DNA from: SLLG01 sp964403935
GTDB lineage: Bacteria; Verrucomicrobiota; Verrucomicrobiia; Opitutales; Oceanipulchritudinaceae
Assembly: GCA_964403935.1 (NCBI GenBank)
Contig: CAYOIB010000004.1
Span: 1 to 64,000 of the forward strand
Length of the DNA stretch: 64,000 bases
Direction: 5' to 3'
Part shown: piece by piece, positions 51,967-60,945 of the stretch
Layout: every line of letters starts with the position of its first letter
Position numbering within the stretch: the first letter of the stretch is position 1
Notes under the pieces: generated by a model
Seen by the model: only the letters and a program-made list of their open reading frames with translations
What the model was told of the DNA's origin: nothing
Database searches by the model: none
Position numbers and translations under genes: made by a program

Positions 51967-54735
51967 TCACCCGGTCGTCCGAAGCCCGGAAGCAATCGCG
52001 TTCACTGTCAGGAGAAGTTCGGGGAAGATAGCCTCGGCCTTTTTACTGCTTGGCTCCGCTCGCCAGGCCTGAAGAAGTCGGATTTGTTCGAGGTGGAGAA
52101 CGTGCAGCCCTTGCTGCCTGCTGTTCAACGTCTTGAAGAAGCGTGGCCGCCGGGAGGCAAGATCACCATCGAATAAGCGGACGAGCTCTTTTTCGGTGCG
52201 GGCATGCTCGGCGAGGATTTTTCCCATGAAACGCTCCCGCACAATGTCGCTTTCCACGAGGGCTGCATACTTCCACATGAGTGGGATGCTTGCCGAGGCC
52301 AGCCCGGATTCAACATTGAGCAAAACGTAGCGAAGGAAGGGCAACCGCGCCAACCGTTCGTAGAGTTCACCATGGAGCTCCGGGTGATCTTCGTGGAGCG
52401 TCTGAAGGGCGGACCCGACACCAAACCACCCAGGGAGGTAGAAGCGTGCCTGATTCCATCCGAAGACCCAGGGAATGGCCCGGAGATCTTCGAGGGAGGG
52501 TTTCCCGCTGCGGCGCGAGGGCCTCGACCCGATACGGCTGGCCTCAAGAGCATCGATGGGCGTCGCCTGACGAAAAAAGGTGAGGAATTCGGGATCCGTC
52601 AACAGAGCCTGGTATGCTTCCTGACTGGTTTTCGCCAGCAACGGCATCATCTCGGCGTGGATGGCATCCTCGTCCGTAACGGTCTGAAGGGACACCCCGG
52701 TGGTGCCGGCCAGGAGAAGTTCGAGGTTGTAGGCGGCGGTGCGCCGGTTGGTAAATTTCTGCGCGATGGTCTCTCCCTGCTCTGTCGCCCGCAGGCCTGC
52801 AGAAAGACTCCCTGGGGGCAAGGCTTCGAGAAAGCGATGGGTGGGACCGGCACCGCGGCTGATCGTTCCTCCGCGCCCGTGGAAAAACATGATGCGGACC
52901 CCGGCTTCCTTACCAATTTGGAGAAGCTTCTGCTGTGCCACCCTCAGCCCGAACTGGCTTGCGAGAATGCCACAGTCCTTGTTGCTGTCACTGTAGCCGA
53001 GCATGATCTGAAGTGTCGGCGCTATACTCGGTGGGGGTGCTTTTCTGATCTGGGTGATGTCGACGACGGTCTCATCGAGGGCGCGATCCAGTAGCGTGAG
53101 GCTCTGCCGGGTCACCGGATGTTGCAGGAACGCCCGAATGATCTCCGGGCTTCGCTCAAGGTCTTCCAGAGTTTCAAACAAAGGAACGACTGGGAGGAGG
53201 CATCCGGGGCCGTCGGGGGTATGGATCAGGAGGCCGACTTCGCGGGCCAGAACGTAGACGGCAAGGAGATCGGACAGGCTCCGTGTCATGCTCACAATCA
53301 AGGCTCCCAATCCGGCTCGTCCGTTCTTGCGGAGTTCTGCCGCGCAGACGCGAAGCGTGCTGACGACGCATTCAGCTTCCTCGGGCAGGAGCGCATCTTC
53401 ATGGGCGAAGGGCCGGAGCGTCTCCAGTTCCTTGTTCAAAAACTCAAGTCGACGTGCTTCCGGCCACTTATCAAACGAGCTCGCCTCCATTCCCGCAGCC
53501 TGTAGGAGCTGGGCAAGCGCCCGCTCATGAAACGCACTGTTCTGGCGAATATCCAAGCGGGCGAGGTGAAAGCCAAAGGTCATTACCAGGCGCTGGACAG
53601 GCTCCACCGCGAAGCGGCGCAGGCGGTGGCCACCGACAGTGTCGAGCGTCTTCGCCAGGATCGACAGGTCTTGCAACAGTTCGCTCGGGAAGCTGTAGCG
53701 GGTGAGTCCCGGGGGCGGATCCTTGAGCGGAAGCTTCAACCGGATGAGGGCAATGAGTTGACGCCACGGTTCCTCCTGGTGGTGACGCAGGTGGTGGTGG
53801 CCAAGCGCCCCCGTCTCTTGAAGCAGTTGTTTAATCCGGTTTGTCAGTTCAGGCGGGGTTTCCTGACTGTAGACGGAAAGGCCAAACTGCTTCTGCAGAG
53901 CCCCGAGGGCCTCGTCCAGAACGGAGAGGGCGTTGCTTCGGAGATCTTGCAGGGTCTCAGCGGTGACATTTGCCGTGACGAGAGGATGGCCATCGCGGTC
54001 GCCCCCGACCCAGCTTCCAAAGTGCAGTCGAGGAAGCTCGTCAACCGTGAGAGACTCGCCTCGACCGAGCCCGGAAGCGGTCCAGGCCGTCCGGAATCGC
54101 TCATCCAGCATCTCCAAAACCTCCGGAAACCGTTCCCGGAAATAGTAGAGGACGTTCAACCGTTCGCTCCGGACATCGGGCTTGGTGAGGAGTATCTCGC
54201 CGGTCCGCCAGAGTTGCTCGAGCACGGTCTTGATGGATTCGCGAATTCGGCGGCGCTCCACATCGGTGTACATCTGGTTTTCGAGCTTTACCAGAAGAAC
54301 GTAGAGTTGCCGGTGCTGATCGAGGACGGTCCAGCGTTTCGCTTCGGTTGGGTGGGCCGTCAGGACGGGTTCAACCGTTTGTTGTTGCAGGTGCTCAAGA
54401 AGGGCACGCGGCTTGATTCCCGCAGCACGAAGTCGGGTAAGGTTTTGGGTCCAAAGTCCGCTTTCCTGGCTCAGCCCGCGTTTGCTCTCGCGGGCACGCA
54501 TCGTCTGTTGCGCCGCATTCTCCTCAACCAGATTGAGCAACTGGAAATCGATTGAGATGGCCTGAGCCCCTCTCGGTGGGAGGGGACAGGTCGTATGGCC
54601 ACCGACCAGGCAGGCGATTTCCTCATCACCAAGCTCCACGAGCACTTCACGCAGGCACCCGCGCAGGAAGTCCATGTCCTGGTCGATCTTGTCAAAACCC
54701 GCCCGAAGAAAGGTCGCCCAATTATCATCCTTCAT
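51967..54735 (-). CDS. ppc: phosphoenolpyruvate carboxylase
   Basis: Carboxylates PEP to oxaloacetate to refill the TCA cycle; 922 residues. Catalytic segments are VLTAHPTEAKRWTVL (His), GSWVGGDRDGHPLVTANV, FHLARLDIRQNS, LGYSDSNKDCGILASQFGLR (Lys/Asp) and FHGRGGTISRGAGP (Arg loop). PWVFGWNQARFYLPGWFGVG is also standard. The protein ends LLLTVNAIASGLRTTG, close to the QNTG end of classical PEPC but with Thr-Thr in place of the Asn-Thr of the usual QNTG end. It lies 8 bases downstream of the PEGA/TonB gene and may share its transcript. Allosteric behaviour cannot be judged. Confidence 0.95.
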   Translation of the reverse strand: MKDDNWATFLRAGFDKIDQDMDFLRGCLREVLVELGDEEIACLVGGHTTCPLPPRGAQAISIDFQLLNLVEENAAQQTMRARESKRGLSQESGLWTQNLTRLRAAGIKPRALLEHLQQQTVEPVLTAHPTEAKRWTVLDQHRQLYVLLVKLENQMYTDVERRRIRESIKTVLEQLWRTGEILLTKPDVRSERLNVLYYFRERFPEVLEMLDERFRTAWTASGLGRGESLTVDELPRLHFGSWVGGDRDGHPLVTANVTAETLQDLRSNALSVLDEALGALQKQFGLSVYSQETPPELTNRIKQLLQETGALGHHHLRHHQEEPWRQLIALIRLKLPLKDPPPGLTRYSFPSELLQDLSILAKTLDTVGGHRLRRFAVEPVQRLVMTFGFHLARLDIRQNSAFHERALAQLLQAAGMEASSFDKWPEARRLEFLNKELETLRPFAHEDALLPEEAECVVSTLRVCAAELRKNGRAGLGALIVSMTRSLSDLLAVYVLAREVGLLIHTPDGPGCLLPVVPLFETLEDLERSPEIIRAFLQHPVTRQSLTLLDRALDETVVDITQIRKAPPPSIAPTLQIMLGYSDSNKDCGILASQFGLRVAQQKLLQIGKEAGVRIMFFHGRGGTISRGAGPTHRFLEALPPGSLSAGLRATEQGETIAQKFTNRRTAAYNLELLLAGTTGVSLQTVTDEDAIHAEMMPLLAKTSQEAYQALLTDPEFLTFFRQATPIDALEASRIGSRPSRRSGKPSLEDLRAIPWVFGWNQARFYLPGWFGVGSALQTLHEDHPELHGELYERLARLPFLRYVLLNVESGLASASIPLMWKYAALVESDIVRERFMGKILAEHARTEKELVRLFDGDLASRRPRFFKTLNSRQQGLHVLHLEQIRLLQAWRAEPSSKKAEAIFPELLLTVNAIASGLRTTG

Positions 54736-54743
54736 GCGCGGAC

Positions 54744-57314
54744 TTATCGTTCAGTCTGCTCTGCTTCGCGCTCGACCGGGCTAAAGACAAAAGGTGCCAT
54801 GACTGAAACCTTGACGGGAACGCCCCTCAGGGTCGCGGGCTCAAAGGTCCATCCTCTCACCGTATCGAGCGCGCGTCTGTCCAGCCGGTTATTGGTCGAA
54901 CTATGAACACGGATATCTTCCGGGATGCCTTGCTGGTTGACAATGAACCGGACGAGAACGGTTTCTTCCCGATTCAGCGCTATCGGTGCATCCGGCAATG
55001 GATTGTCATGGCCAGCCGGCAAAACGTCTACCTGATCGGGGGAGAAAATCCGGTCGAGGCTTATCAGCGCGACCGTTTCTTCCGTCGTGCTGTCAGGCTC
55101 CAGGTCAATAACCACAGGCTCAGAAAGGAATCGCTCACGGCGCAGCTCCAAACGAAGCCGTTGGGGCCGCAACCCTTCCAGGGTCAAGGGGGTCGTGCCA
55201 ATCTGCGCGCCATCCTGCCAAACTTCGGCACCTGTGGGCGTGGACTCAAGCACGAGCGTTGCCTCAGGGTATTCCATGACGATCTCGGCCGATTGGTTGC
55301 GCTCGACCGTGACGGGACGCGTCAGGTTGGGCCACTCATCACGCGAAAAAATAACACGGTAGGCTCCCACGGGTAAGGAAGTCGTGAGCGGGGTCTTCCC
55401 TTCGATCGGATCCACATTGCGCACCCCGCTGGGTTCCACCCGAAAGGAGATGCCGCCGGGCGTACTGCGAATCGCCAGCTGACCGCTCACGCGGGCCAGC
55501 TCCACAGTTTCAAGCGCGGTTTCCTCGCCGGTCGCTATGTCTGCCGCCACGCTGACGGGTTCGAAACCCTCCATCTCGAGACGCAGGGCGTGGTTTCCAG
55601 CGGCCACCTCTTCGAGCCGAAGGGGCGTTGTTCCAATGCGTTGGTTGCCCAGAAATACGGTGGCACCAGGGGGCACTGAATGGATCACGAGCGTCCCTGC
55701 AGGCTCGGGCTCGGGTTCAGGCTCAGGTTCAGGTTCAGGCTCAGGTTCGGGCTGGGGTTCTGATTCAGGTCCGGGCACTGGCTCCGGCTCCGGTGCGGGA
55801 ATGGGCTCCGGTGCTGGGGCAGGGCGCGTTGGTGCCGGTGTGGGTGTTTGTTGGACGGGCGCAACTGGAGCGAGCGCAATGGGGGCCTCCTCTTTCGAGG
55901 AAAACATGAAGAACAGAATAATGCCCACCACGAGAAGGGCGGCAATGCCGCCAATGATCAGACCCAGAGGCTTCTTCTCTGCTGGAGCGCTTTCGGGTTG
56001 GGGCGGCGGGGTCTTTGCCGCAGGCTTCGGGGCGGCTTTGGGTGCGGGTGCCGGGGTCTTCTGAACAGGTGCGGGTGCCGGGGTCTTCTGAACAGGAGCG
56101 GGTGCGGTCTTCTTCGGGGCCGGCTTTGGCGTCGGTTGGGGCTCCTTTTTTGCTGCCGGCTTTTTTGGTTCGGGCTTCCGGGCAGCAGAGGGCGGAACCG
56201 GGGCGCTCTTGGCTTGAGACGGCTTTGGGACCGGAACGGCTACCGGGGCCGACGGAGCGGCTTTTGCCTGAGCCGGGAGCGTCGCCAGGGCCTCTTCAAG
56301 ATTCTTTGCCTCCGTCCAGTCAATCGTGACAAAGGGGGTGGCATCCGGCTCTTGCTTGAGGTGCCACAGCGGGGCCAGACCGGAACACTCCCCGAGCTTC
56401 TCGGTTTCTCCTTCAAAGGCTGGACTGCGAAGCGTGCCGCGCTTGACCAAGGCCAAACCGAGTTTATTGGCCACTTCGTCCTCGATCCAGGGGGCGGTCG
56501 GCGGGGCTTGAGTGAGCAAGAGGAAGGCGGGCTTCACTCCGGTGGAGGCGGAAAGCGAGGAAATGCTTTCCTTCAGAACGGCCGAGAGCCCGTCAACAAC
56601 CGCCGCCGAGATTTCGGTAAAGTCATAAATTCCGTCGTACAGGAGCTTGGCTGCCGAGCCGACAAACTTGAGATTCAGCTCGGCCTGCACATCTGTGAAG
56701 ATCCGTTCGATCCCCGCATCGATGCTTTCGACACCGGCGACCCCACCTTTTGCGACAAGCGTGATGAGGGAGCTGTTCGGATGCATCCCCACAGCCACGG
56801 CGGGCCCAAGACCTTGCTCACGCTGGGCCGCCGCAAGATAGGAGACGGACGCCAGAGATTGGGTGTAAATGTCGAGCTTGTTGCACTGAAGGCTCTTGGC
56901 GAAGTCCCGAATCGTATCGACTTCTCGGAAGGGCAGTACTGCCAGAAGCAAGTCTCCCTCTCCGTTAAAGGGCTTCCCGGAATCGGCTTCAAGGGCCACT
57001 GCCGCGTAGTCGCGGGGATGGCCTTCGATTTTGGCTTTCACCGCCGCTTCCACCGTCGCGCTTCCTTCAGCGAGTGCTTTCTTGCTGATATGAACGAGGA
57101 CAGCGCCGGCTTTCGCGATGGAAGCGGCCATCTCGCAGGGCTGGTCATGAGTCCCTCGCAGGCTCTCCGCGATCACATCGCGAAAATCACCGCGGGATTT
57201 TGGGTTGTGGTAGTGGTAGGCCTCGATACTTAAACTCGCACCACCAGAGGTGGCTCGTGCGGCGAAGTCGGTGTCGTCGCTGGCCTCTATTAGCAGGTGA
57301 AAAGGGCTGCTCAT
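54744..57314 (-). CDS. single-span protein: PilM-like cytoplasmic part, PEGA repeats, TonB C-terminal domain
   Basis: 856 residues from the ATG at 57314. Residues 1-345 are soluble and look like an actin-fold PilM/SHS2-type protein (LLLAVLPFREVDTIRDFAKS, AVAVGMHPNSSLITLVAKGG, AGIERIF); this assignment is my inference. Residues 350-448 are Pro/Ala/Lys-rich with a tandem KTPAPAPVQ repeat. One membrane helix is at 449-471 (LGLIIGGIAALLVVGIILFF). Residues 480-538 are Pro/Glu-rich. Three PEGA domains follow (541-760; GTLVIHSVPPGATVFLGNQR, then LAIRSTPGGISFRVEPSG, then LVLESTPTGAEVWQDGAQIG). The last 80 residues match a TonB C-terminal domain (VLVRFIVNQQGIPEDIRVHS, AVDTVRGWTF-like). The C-terminus is periplasmic. 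Function is unknown; energy or force coupling across the envelope is a guess. ppc follows. Confidence 0.8.
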   Translation of the reverse strand: MSSPFHLLIEASDDTDFAARATSGGASLSIEAYHYHNPKSRGDFRDVIAESLRGTHDQPCEMAASIAKAGAVLVHISKKALAEGSATVEAAVKAKIEGHPRDYAAVALEADSGKPFNGEGDLLLAVLPFREVDTIRDFAKSLQCNKLDIYTQSLASVSYLAAAQREQGLGPAVAVGMHPNSSLITLVAKGGVAGVESIDAGIERIFTDVQAELNLKFVGSAAKLLYDGIYDFTEISAAVVDGLSAVLKESISSLSASTGVKPAFLLLTQAPPTAPWIEDEVANKLGLALVKRGTLRSPAFEGETEKLGECSGLAPLWHLKQEPDATPFVTIDWTEAKNLEEALATLPAQAKAAPSAPVAVPVPKPSQAKSAPVPPSAARKPEPKKPAAKKEPQPTPKPAPKKTAPAPVQKTPAPAPVQKTPAPAPKAAPKPAAKTPPPQPESAPAEKKPLGLIIGGIAALLVVGIILFFMFSSKEEAPIALAPVAPVQQTPTPAPTRPAPAPEPIPAPEPEPVPGPESEPQPEPEPEPEPEPEPEPEPAGTLVIHSVPPGATVFLGNQRIGTTPLRLEEVAAGNHALRLEMEGFEPVSVAADIATGEETALETVELARVSGQLAIRSTPGGISFRVEPSGVRNVDPIEGKTPLTTSLPVGAYRVIFSRDEWPNLTRPVTVERNQSAEIVMEYPEATLVLESTPTGAEVWQDGAQIGTTPLTLEGLRPQRLRLELRRERFLSEPVVIDLEPDSTTEETVALISLDRIFSPDQVDVLPAGHDNPLPDAPIALNREETVLVRFIVNQQGIPEDIRVHSSTNNRLDRRALDTVRGWTFEPATLRGVPVKVSVMAPFVFSPVEREAEQTER
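55702..55758. repeat. low-complexity Pro-Glu coding repeat
   Basis: Six-base units GGCTCA/GGTTCA/GGCTCG are repeated about nine times and encode alternating Pro-Glu (residues about 520-538) in the periplasmic linker of the PEGA/TonB protein. Silent variation among units suggests selection on the protein rather than recent slippage. Confidence 0.75.
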
Positions 57315-57751
57315 TTGCACACGCTGGGTCGGTTGGTTAGCACGGTGACGTATCCTTGAATGATCATTCTGGAATGCGAGCCGCAAATATCGGCGAAGTG
57401 TAAAAATTTACATAAAAGCGGGACAGCTCGTGTTGCAATAGCGAATGCGTTCCCGGAAAGGAATCGCCTTGGAAGGAGCATGAATGAAGGGACATGAGGA
57501 ATCATCTGCGTATTCGGAGAGTGTATGGCAAGCTTGAAGCGTCGGTGCGAGCTTTGGAATCACCTTGACAGAAGAATGGGCGCTCGCAAGGTTTTCCCCC
57601 TAGTTTAAGTGGGGGATACTACCCGAAAGTATGTTCAGCCTCTAGGTCTTCATTTTCGATGGACCCACCATCGCAGCTGTCGCCAAGGGCTCACCTTGAG
57701 AACTCGAATCCAGTCCACACCCCAGGACCAAACTCTCCAATTACCTCGATC
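57315..57751. other. 437-base divergent intergenic region
   Basis: Lies between the PEGA/TonB gene (minus) and the coiled-coil pseudo-receiver gene (plus). It holds a TTGACA at 57565-57570 without a clear -10, and a hairpin TCCCCC/GGGGGA (57595-57600, 57611-57616) around a 10-base loop. The ATG at 57659, in frame with the downstream gene, would shorten it. I see no RNA gene. Confidence 0.45.
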
Positions 57752-60700
57752 ATGAACAGCCGAAGTGAACTCGCCACCCGCCGCATCCTCGTCTATCAAC
57801 CCGAGCAGAACCTTCGCCGAGGTCTTGGGCTGGTGCTGGCCGAACTCGGTTGCAGCTCGGTTTACGCCCATGATCCCGAGGCAGCGGTCGAGATCCTCAA
57901 CGCCGGAAGCATCGACCTGATACTGTGCGGGCGCGAGAGCAACGGGAGTGCCTTGGCCACGGCGCGGCTTCTGCGGTGTGCTTCACCGGCTACACCGATG
58001 TTGGCGATCGCTCCGGAGCTTTCGGTTGATGAGATCATTGAGGGGATCCGGTTACGGCTTTCGGATGTCTTTGAGGAACCTCTGGATGGTCTGGCGCTGA
58101 CGGCCCGTATTCACCGGATCTTCAACCTGGATTTGCCGGATGATCTGGGGGGGGTGCCAGGATCATCGGAGTACCTGGAGATGCGCAATTTTCTTTCCGG
58201 GTCCGGCCGCTCCACCAAGGAGTCGACCTCGGGCTCAGGCGCGCGCAATTCGGTTGATTCGGAAGAGCTTCGCAAACTTAAGGATGAGCTGGCGGCCTTT
58301 CGTCATGCGGAAGCCCGGCTTCTGGAGCGCCAGACAGAGCTTGTCCAACGCGATGAAGGCATGGCCTCCCTCGAAGGGGAGTTGAAAAGTCGCAATGCGG
58401 CTTTGGTTGAGGCCGAGGAGGAGCTCAAATCCCGCAAACGGGCCTTGATGGATGAGGTCGCCAACCTTCGCAAACAGGAGGCATCCTGGGCCGCCCGTGA
58501 AGCCGCTGTCGCCAGTCAGCTCGCCGAAGTCGAGCAACGGCGGGCAGAACTGGAAGAGGCAGGGGAGGCCGTGGCCCTCCAGCGTGAACAATTGGACCGC
58601 GCAAAGGCAGAGCTGGAGAATGGCAATAAGGCGGCGCGGGAAGCCTTTGAAAAAGAGCGCACCCGATTGGAGGCAATGCTTGGCGAGTTAAAGGCCGAGG
58701 TCGAGATGCAGCGTGAGGAAAGCATCCGCGTGGCTTCCGCCTTGAAGGAGGAGAACCTTCGGTTGGAGGGTAAGGCGAAGGAGCTTGAGGAGACGTCCAA
58801 GACCTTGACAGACACCAAGAACCGCCGTGCCGCGCTGCAGGCGGAGCAATCTTCCGTGGAGGAGCGCATCGAAGGGTTGTCGCTTGAGGAGCAAAGCCTC
58901 CGGGATCGCCTGGAGAAGACGGAGCGTGAGGCTGAGGCGCGATTGGCCGCGGCTGAAGGTGCCCTGGCTGAGCGTGAAGCCGCCTTCGAGAAATCGAGAA
59001 AAACACAGGAGGCCGAACTCCTCGAACGAGCCGAGACGCTTGAGGTCGCTGAGATCGAGCTTGTCGATAAGCGGAAGGAGTTGGAAGGCCTCGACAAGAA
59101 ATCTGCTGCCCTCGCCAAGGAAGCAGAAAAAATTGCCGCGCGCAAAAGTGAGTTAACCGAGCTGGAAGCGGCCATGAAGCAGCGCACAGCCGTGCTTGAG
59201 GCTGGGGAGCTGGAGCTGAAAGCACAGCGGACTGAGGTCGAAGTGATGCAGAAGAAGCTGGCGACCGACCGTGATCAGCTGGAGGAGCGCATCAGCGAAC
59301 AGGAGGTCGAATGGGCCGCGCGCAAACAACAGCTTGACGCTCGGGCGGCGGAGCATGCCGCGATGGCCGAGGAAGAGGAGTTTCTTCGCCAAGCCAAAGA
59401 AGAGTTTAAAATCGAGGTCGCAAATAACGAGAAGGAGCGGGCCCACCTCGGTGAGTGGGAGGAGAACCTCAAAGTGTTTGAGGCGGCCATCGAGCAGAGC
59501 CGGGTGAAGGCCGAGGCCGAACAGACCGAAGCCTTGGAAGCCTTGAGCGCAGATCACGATGCCTTGGAGGCCACTCGAAAGGATCTTGAGAAGAAGCGGG
59601 CCGAGTTCGAAGCATCCGTTGCCAAGCTTCAGGAAGGGCAAGAACAGTTGGCCCGCGACATGGAGGCATCCCGCTCGATTTTGGACGACGAGCGGGCCGC
59701 GTATGAGAAGGACGTGGCCCGCCGCGATGAAAAGCTCCGGCGGCGCTCGGCGGAACTCGAGAAGGAATCGCGTCGCGTTGCTGCTCTTGAAGCGGAGTTG
59801 AAGGAGCGCGAGGAGGATCTCGCAAAGCGCCGGAATGCGCATGCGGCTCGAGCGGCCGAGCAGGATGAACGCGAAGCCAAGATTAATCAGGAGCTGGAGG
59901 TGCTGGCCGAGGAGCGTGAGAGCCTGGAAGTTCAGAAGGCGGAAGCCGCTTCGATTCAGGAAGATTTAGTCGCTCGCGAAGCCAGTGTGGCCGCCCGAGA
60001 AGCTGAGCTGAAGAAGGCAATGGCGGAAGAGAAGGATGTTTTGGAAAAGGCCTTCAAGGAGCGGCAGAGTGCTTTGGAAGCTTCGCTTGCCGAACGGGAA
60101 GAGGTCCTTCAGCTGGAGCTCGAGGAGGTTGAAGCCGCGCGGGCTGACATCGCGGCAAAGGTGAAAGCCGTTGAAAGCGATCGGGCTGAGTTGCTGAAGT
60201 CGATCGAGGAACTGGGGTCGGACCGGGAGGTCTTTGAGAAGGAACTGTGGAAAGAACGAGGTGGCCTGGAAAAACAGCGCGACCAACTGAATCGGGATCT
60301 GCAGGCACTCGAAGAGGCTCGGGCCACCCTGGAGCGGGATACCGAAGCCGCCACTCGCGAACAAAAGCGTTTGAAGGCGCTGAGGAGCGAACTCAATGAG
60401 CAGCGCCTGGAGAACTTGCGCGAAGCTGGGAAGATTGCGGATCAGGCAGCGGCCCTGAGCGATCGGGAGATCACTCTGGAGGAAGCTCGCCATGAGCTGG
60501 AATCCGAGCGTTTGCGGATCGAAGAGGACGTGGCCGAGCGGATGGAGGCCGAGCGGATGGAGATTCGCCAAGCTCAGGATGCGGTTGAGGCGACACGGAA
60601 GCAGGTTCAAGCGGAGCGGGAGGCGCTCCAGGAGGCACAGACCGCCCTCCGCGAAGATCGCCGGAAAGTCGATGCCCAACGCCGCGAACTGCTCAAGGAG

Positions 60701-60814
60701 CAGGAAGCATTACTCGTCCGCGACGCTGAACTGCATGACCTCGAAGAGAGACTTGAGGAGAGTTCGGAGCGTCAGGAACGCAGCCGCGGTCGGAAGGCCG
60801 TGGGCGCTTCCTGA
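57752..60814 (+). CDS. pseudo-receiver fused to a very long coiled coil
   Basis: 1020 residues from ATG 57752 (1051 from ATG 57659; neither start has a good ribosome-binding site). Residues 10-125 have a CheY-like receiver fold (RRILVYQPEQNLRRGLGLVL to ARIHRIFNLDL), but the chemistry is gone: the usual Asp-Asp pair reads Gln16-Pro17 and the phospho-acceptor position reads Gly60 (LILCGRESNG). From about 165 to 1010 it is an almost unbroken heptad coiled coil rich in Glu, Ala, Leu, Arg (for example RLEERISEQEVEWAARKQQL in the middle). The C-terminus is basic (RQERSRGRKAVGAS). There is no DNA-binding or membrane domain. Likely a cytoskeletal or scaffold element; the partner is unknown. Confidence 0.78.
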   Translation: MNSRSELATRRILVYQPEQNLRRGLGLVLAELGCSSVYAHDPEAAVEILNAGSIDLILCGRESNGSALATARLLRCASPATPMLAIAPELSVDEIIEGIRLRLSDVFEEPLDGLALTARIHRIFNLDLPDDLGGVPGSSEYLEMRNFLSGSGRSTKESTSGSGARNSVDSEELRKLKDELAAFRHAEARLLERQTELVQRDEGMASLEGELKSRNAALVEAEEELKSRKRALMDEVANLRKQEASWAAREAAVASQLAEVEQRRAELEEAGEAVALQREQLDRAKAELENGNKAAREAFEKERTRLEAMLGELKAEVEMQREESIRVASALKEENLRLEGKAKELEETSKTLTDTKNRRAALQAEQSSVEERIEGLSLEEQSLRDRLEKTEREAEARLAAAEGALAEREAAFEKSRKTQEAELLERAETLEVAEIELVDKRKELEGLDKKSAALAKEAEKIAARKSELTELEAAMKQRTAVLEAGELELKAQRTEVEVMQKKLATDRDQLEERISEQEVEWAARKQQLDARAAEHAAMAEEEEFLRQAKEEFKIEVANNEKERAHLGEWEENLKVFEAAIEQSRVKAEAEQTEALEALSADHDALEATRKDLEKKRAEFEASVAKLQEGQEQLARDMEASRSILDDERAAYEKDVARRDEKLRRRSAELEKESRRVAALEAELKEREEDLAKRRNAHAARAAEQDEREAKINQELEVLAEERESLEVQKAEAASIQEDLVAREASVAAREAELKKAMAEEKDVLEKAFKERQSALEASLAEREEVLQLELEEVEAARADIAAKVKAVESDRAELLKSIEELGSDREVFEKELWKERGGLEKQRDQLNRDLQALEEARATLERDTEAATREQKRLKALRSELNEQRLENLREAGKIADQAAALSDREITLEEARHELESERLRIEEDVAERMEAERMEIRQAQDAVEATRKQVQAEREALQEAQTALREDRRKVDAQRRELLKEQEALLVRDAELHDLEERLEESSERQERSRGRKAVGAS

Positions 60815-60945
60815 TATCCAAAGCTGTTTTATCCCTGCCCCCTTCGTCGCCGACAGGGAGGGCTGAACGGCGTGGAGGCTTCAGCCTGAGCACGTGTCGA
60901 AGTGGGTGCCACCGGGGGCTTCATGCCCGTCCGGACAGGAAAAGC

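Noticed and set aside
53527..54555. 342-codon open frame antisense to ppc
   Set aside because: PEPC motifs are intact on the minus strand; this frame has no recognisable domain.
55848..57233. 461-codon open frame antisense to the PEGA/TonB gene, Gly/Arg/Cys-rich
   Set aside because: Its odd composition is the reverse complement of the Pro/Ala/Lys-rich linker codons; not a real protein.
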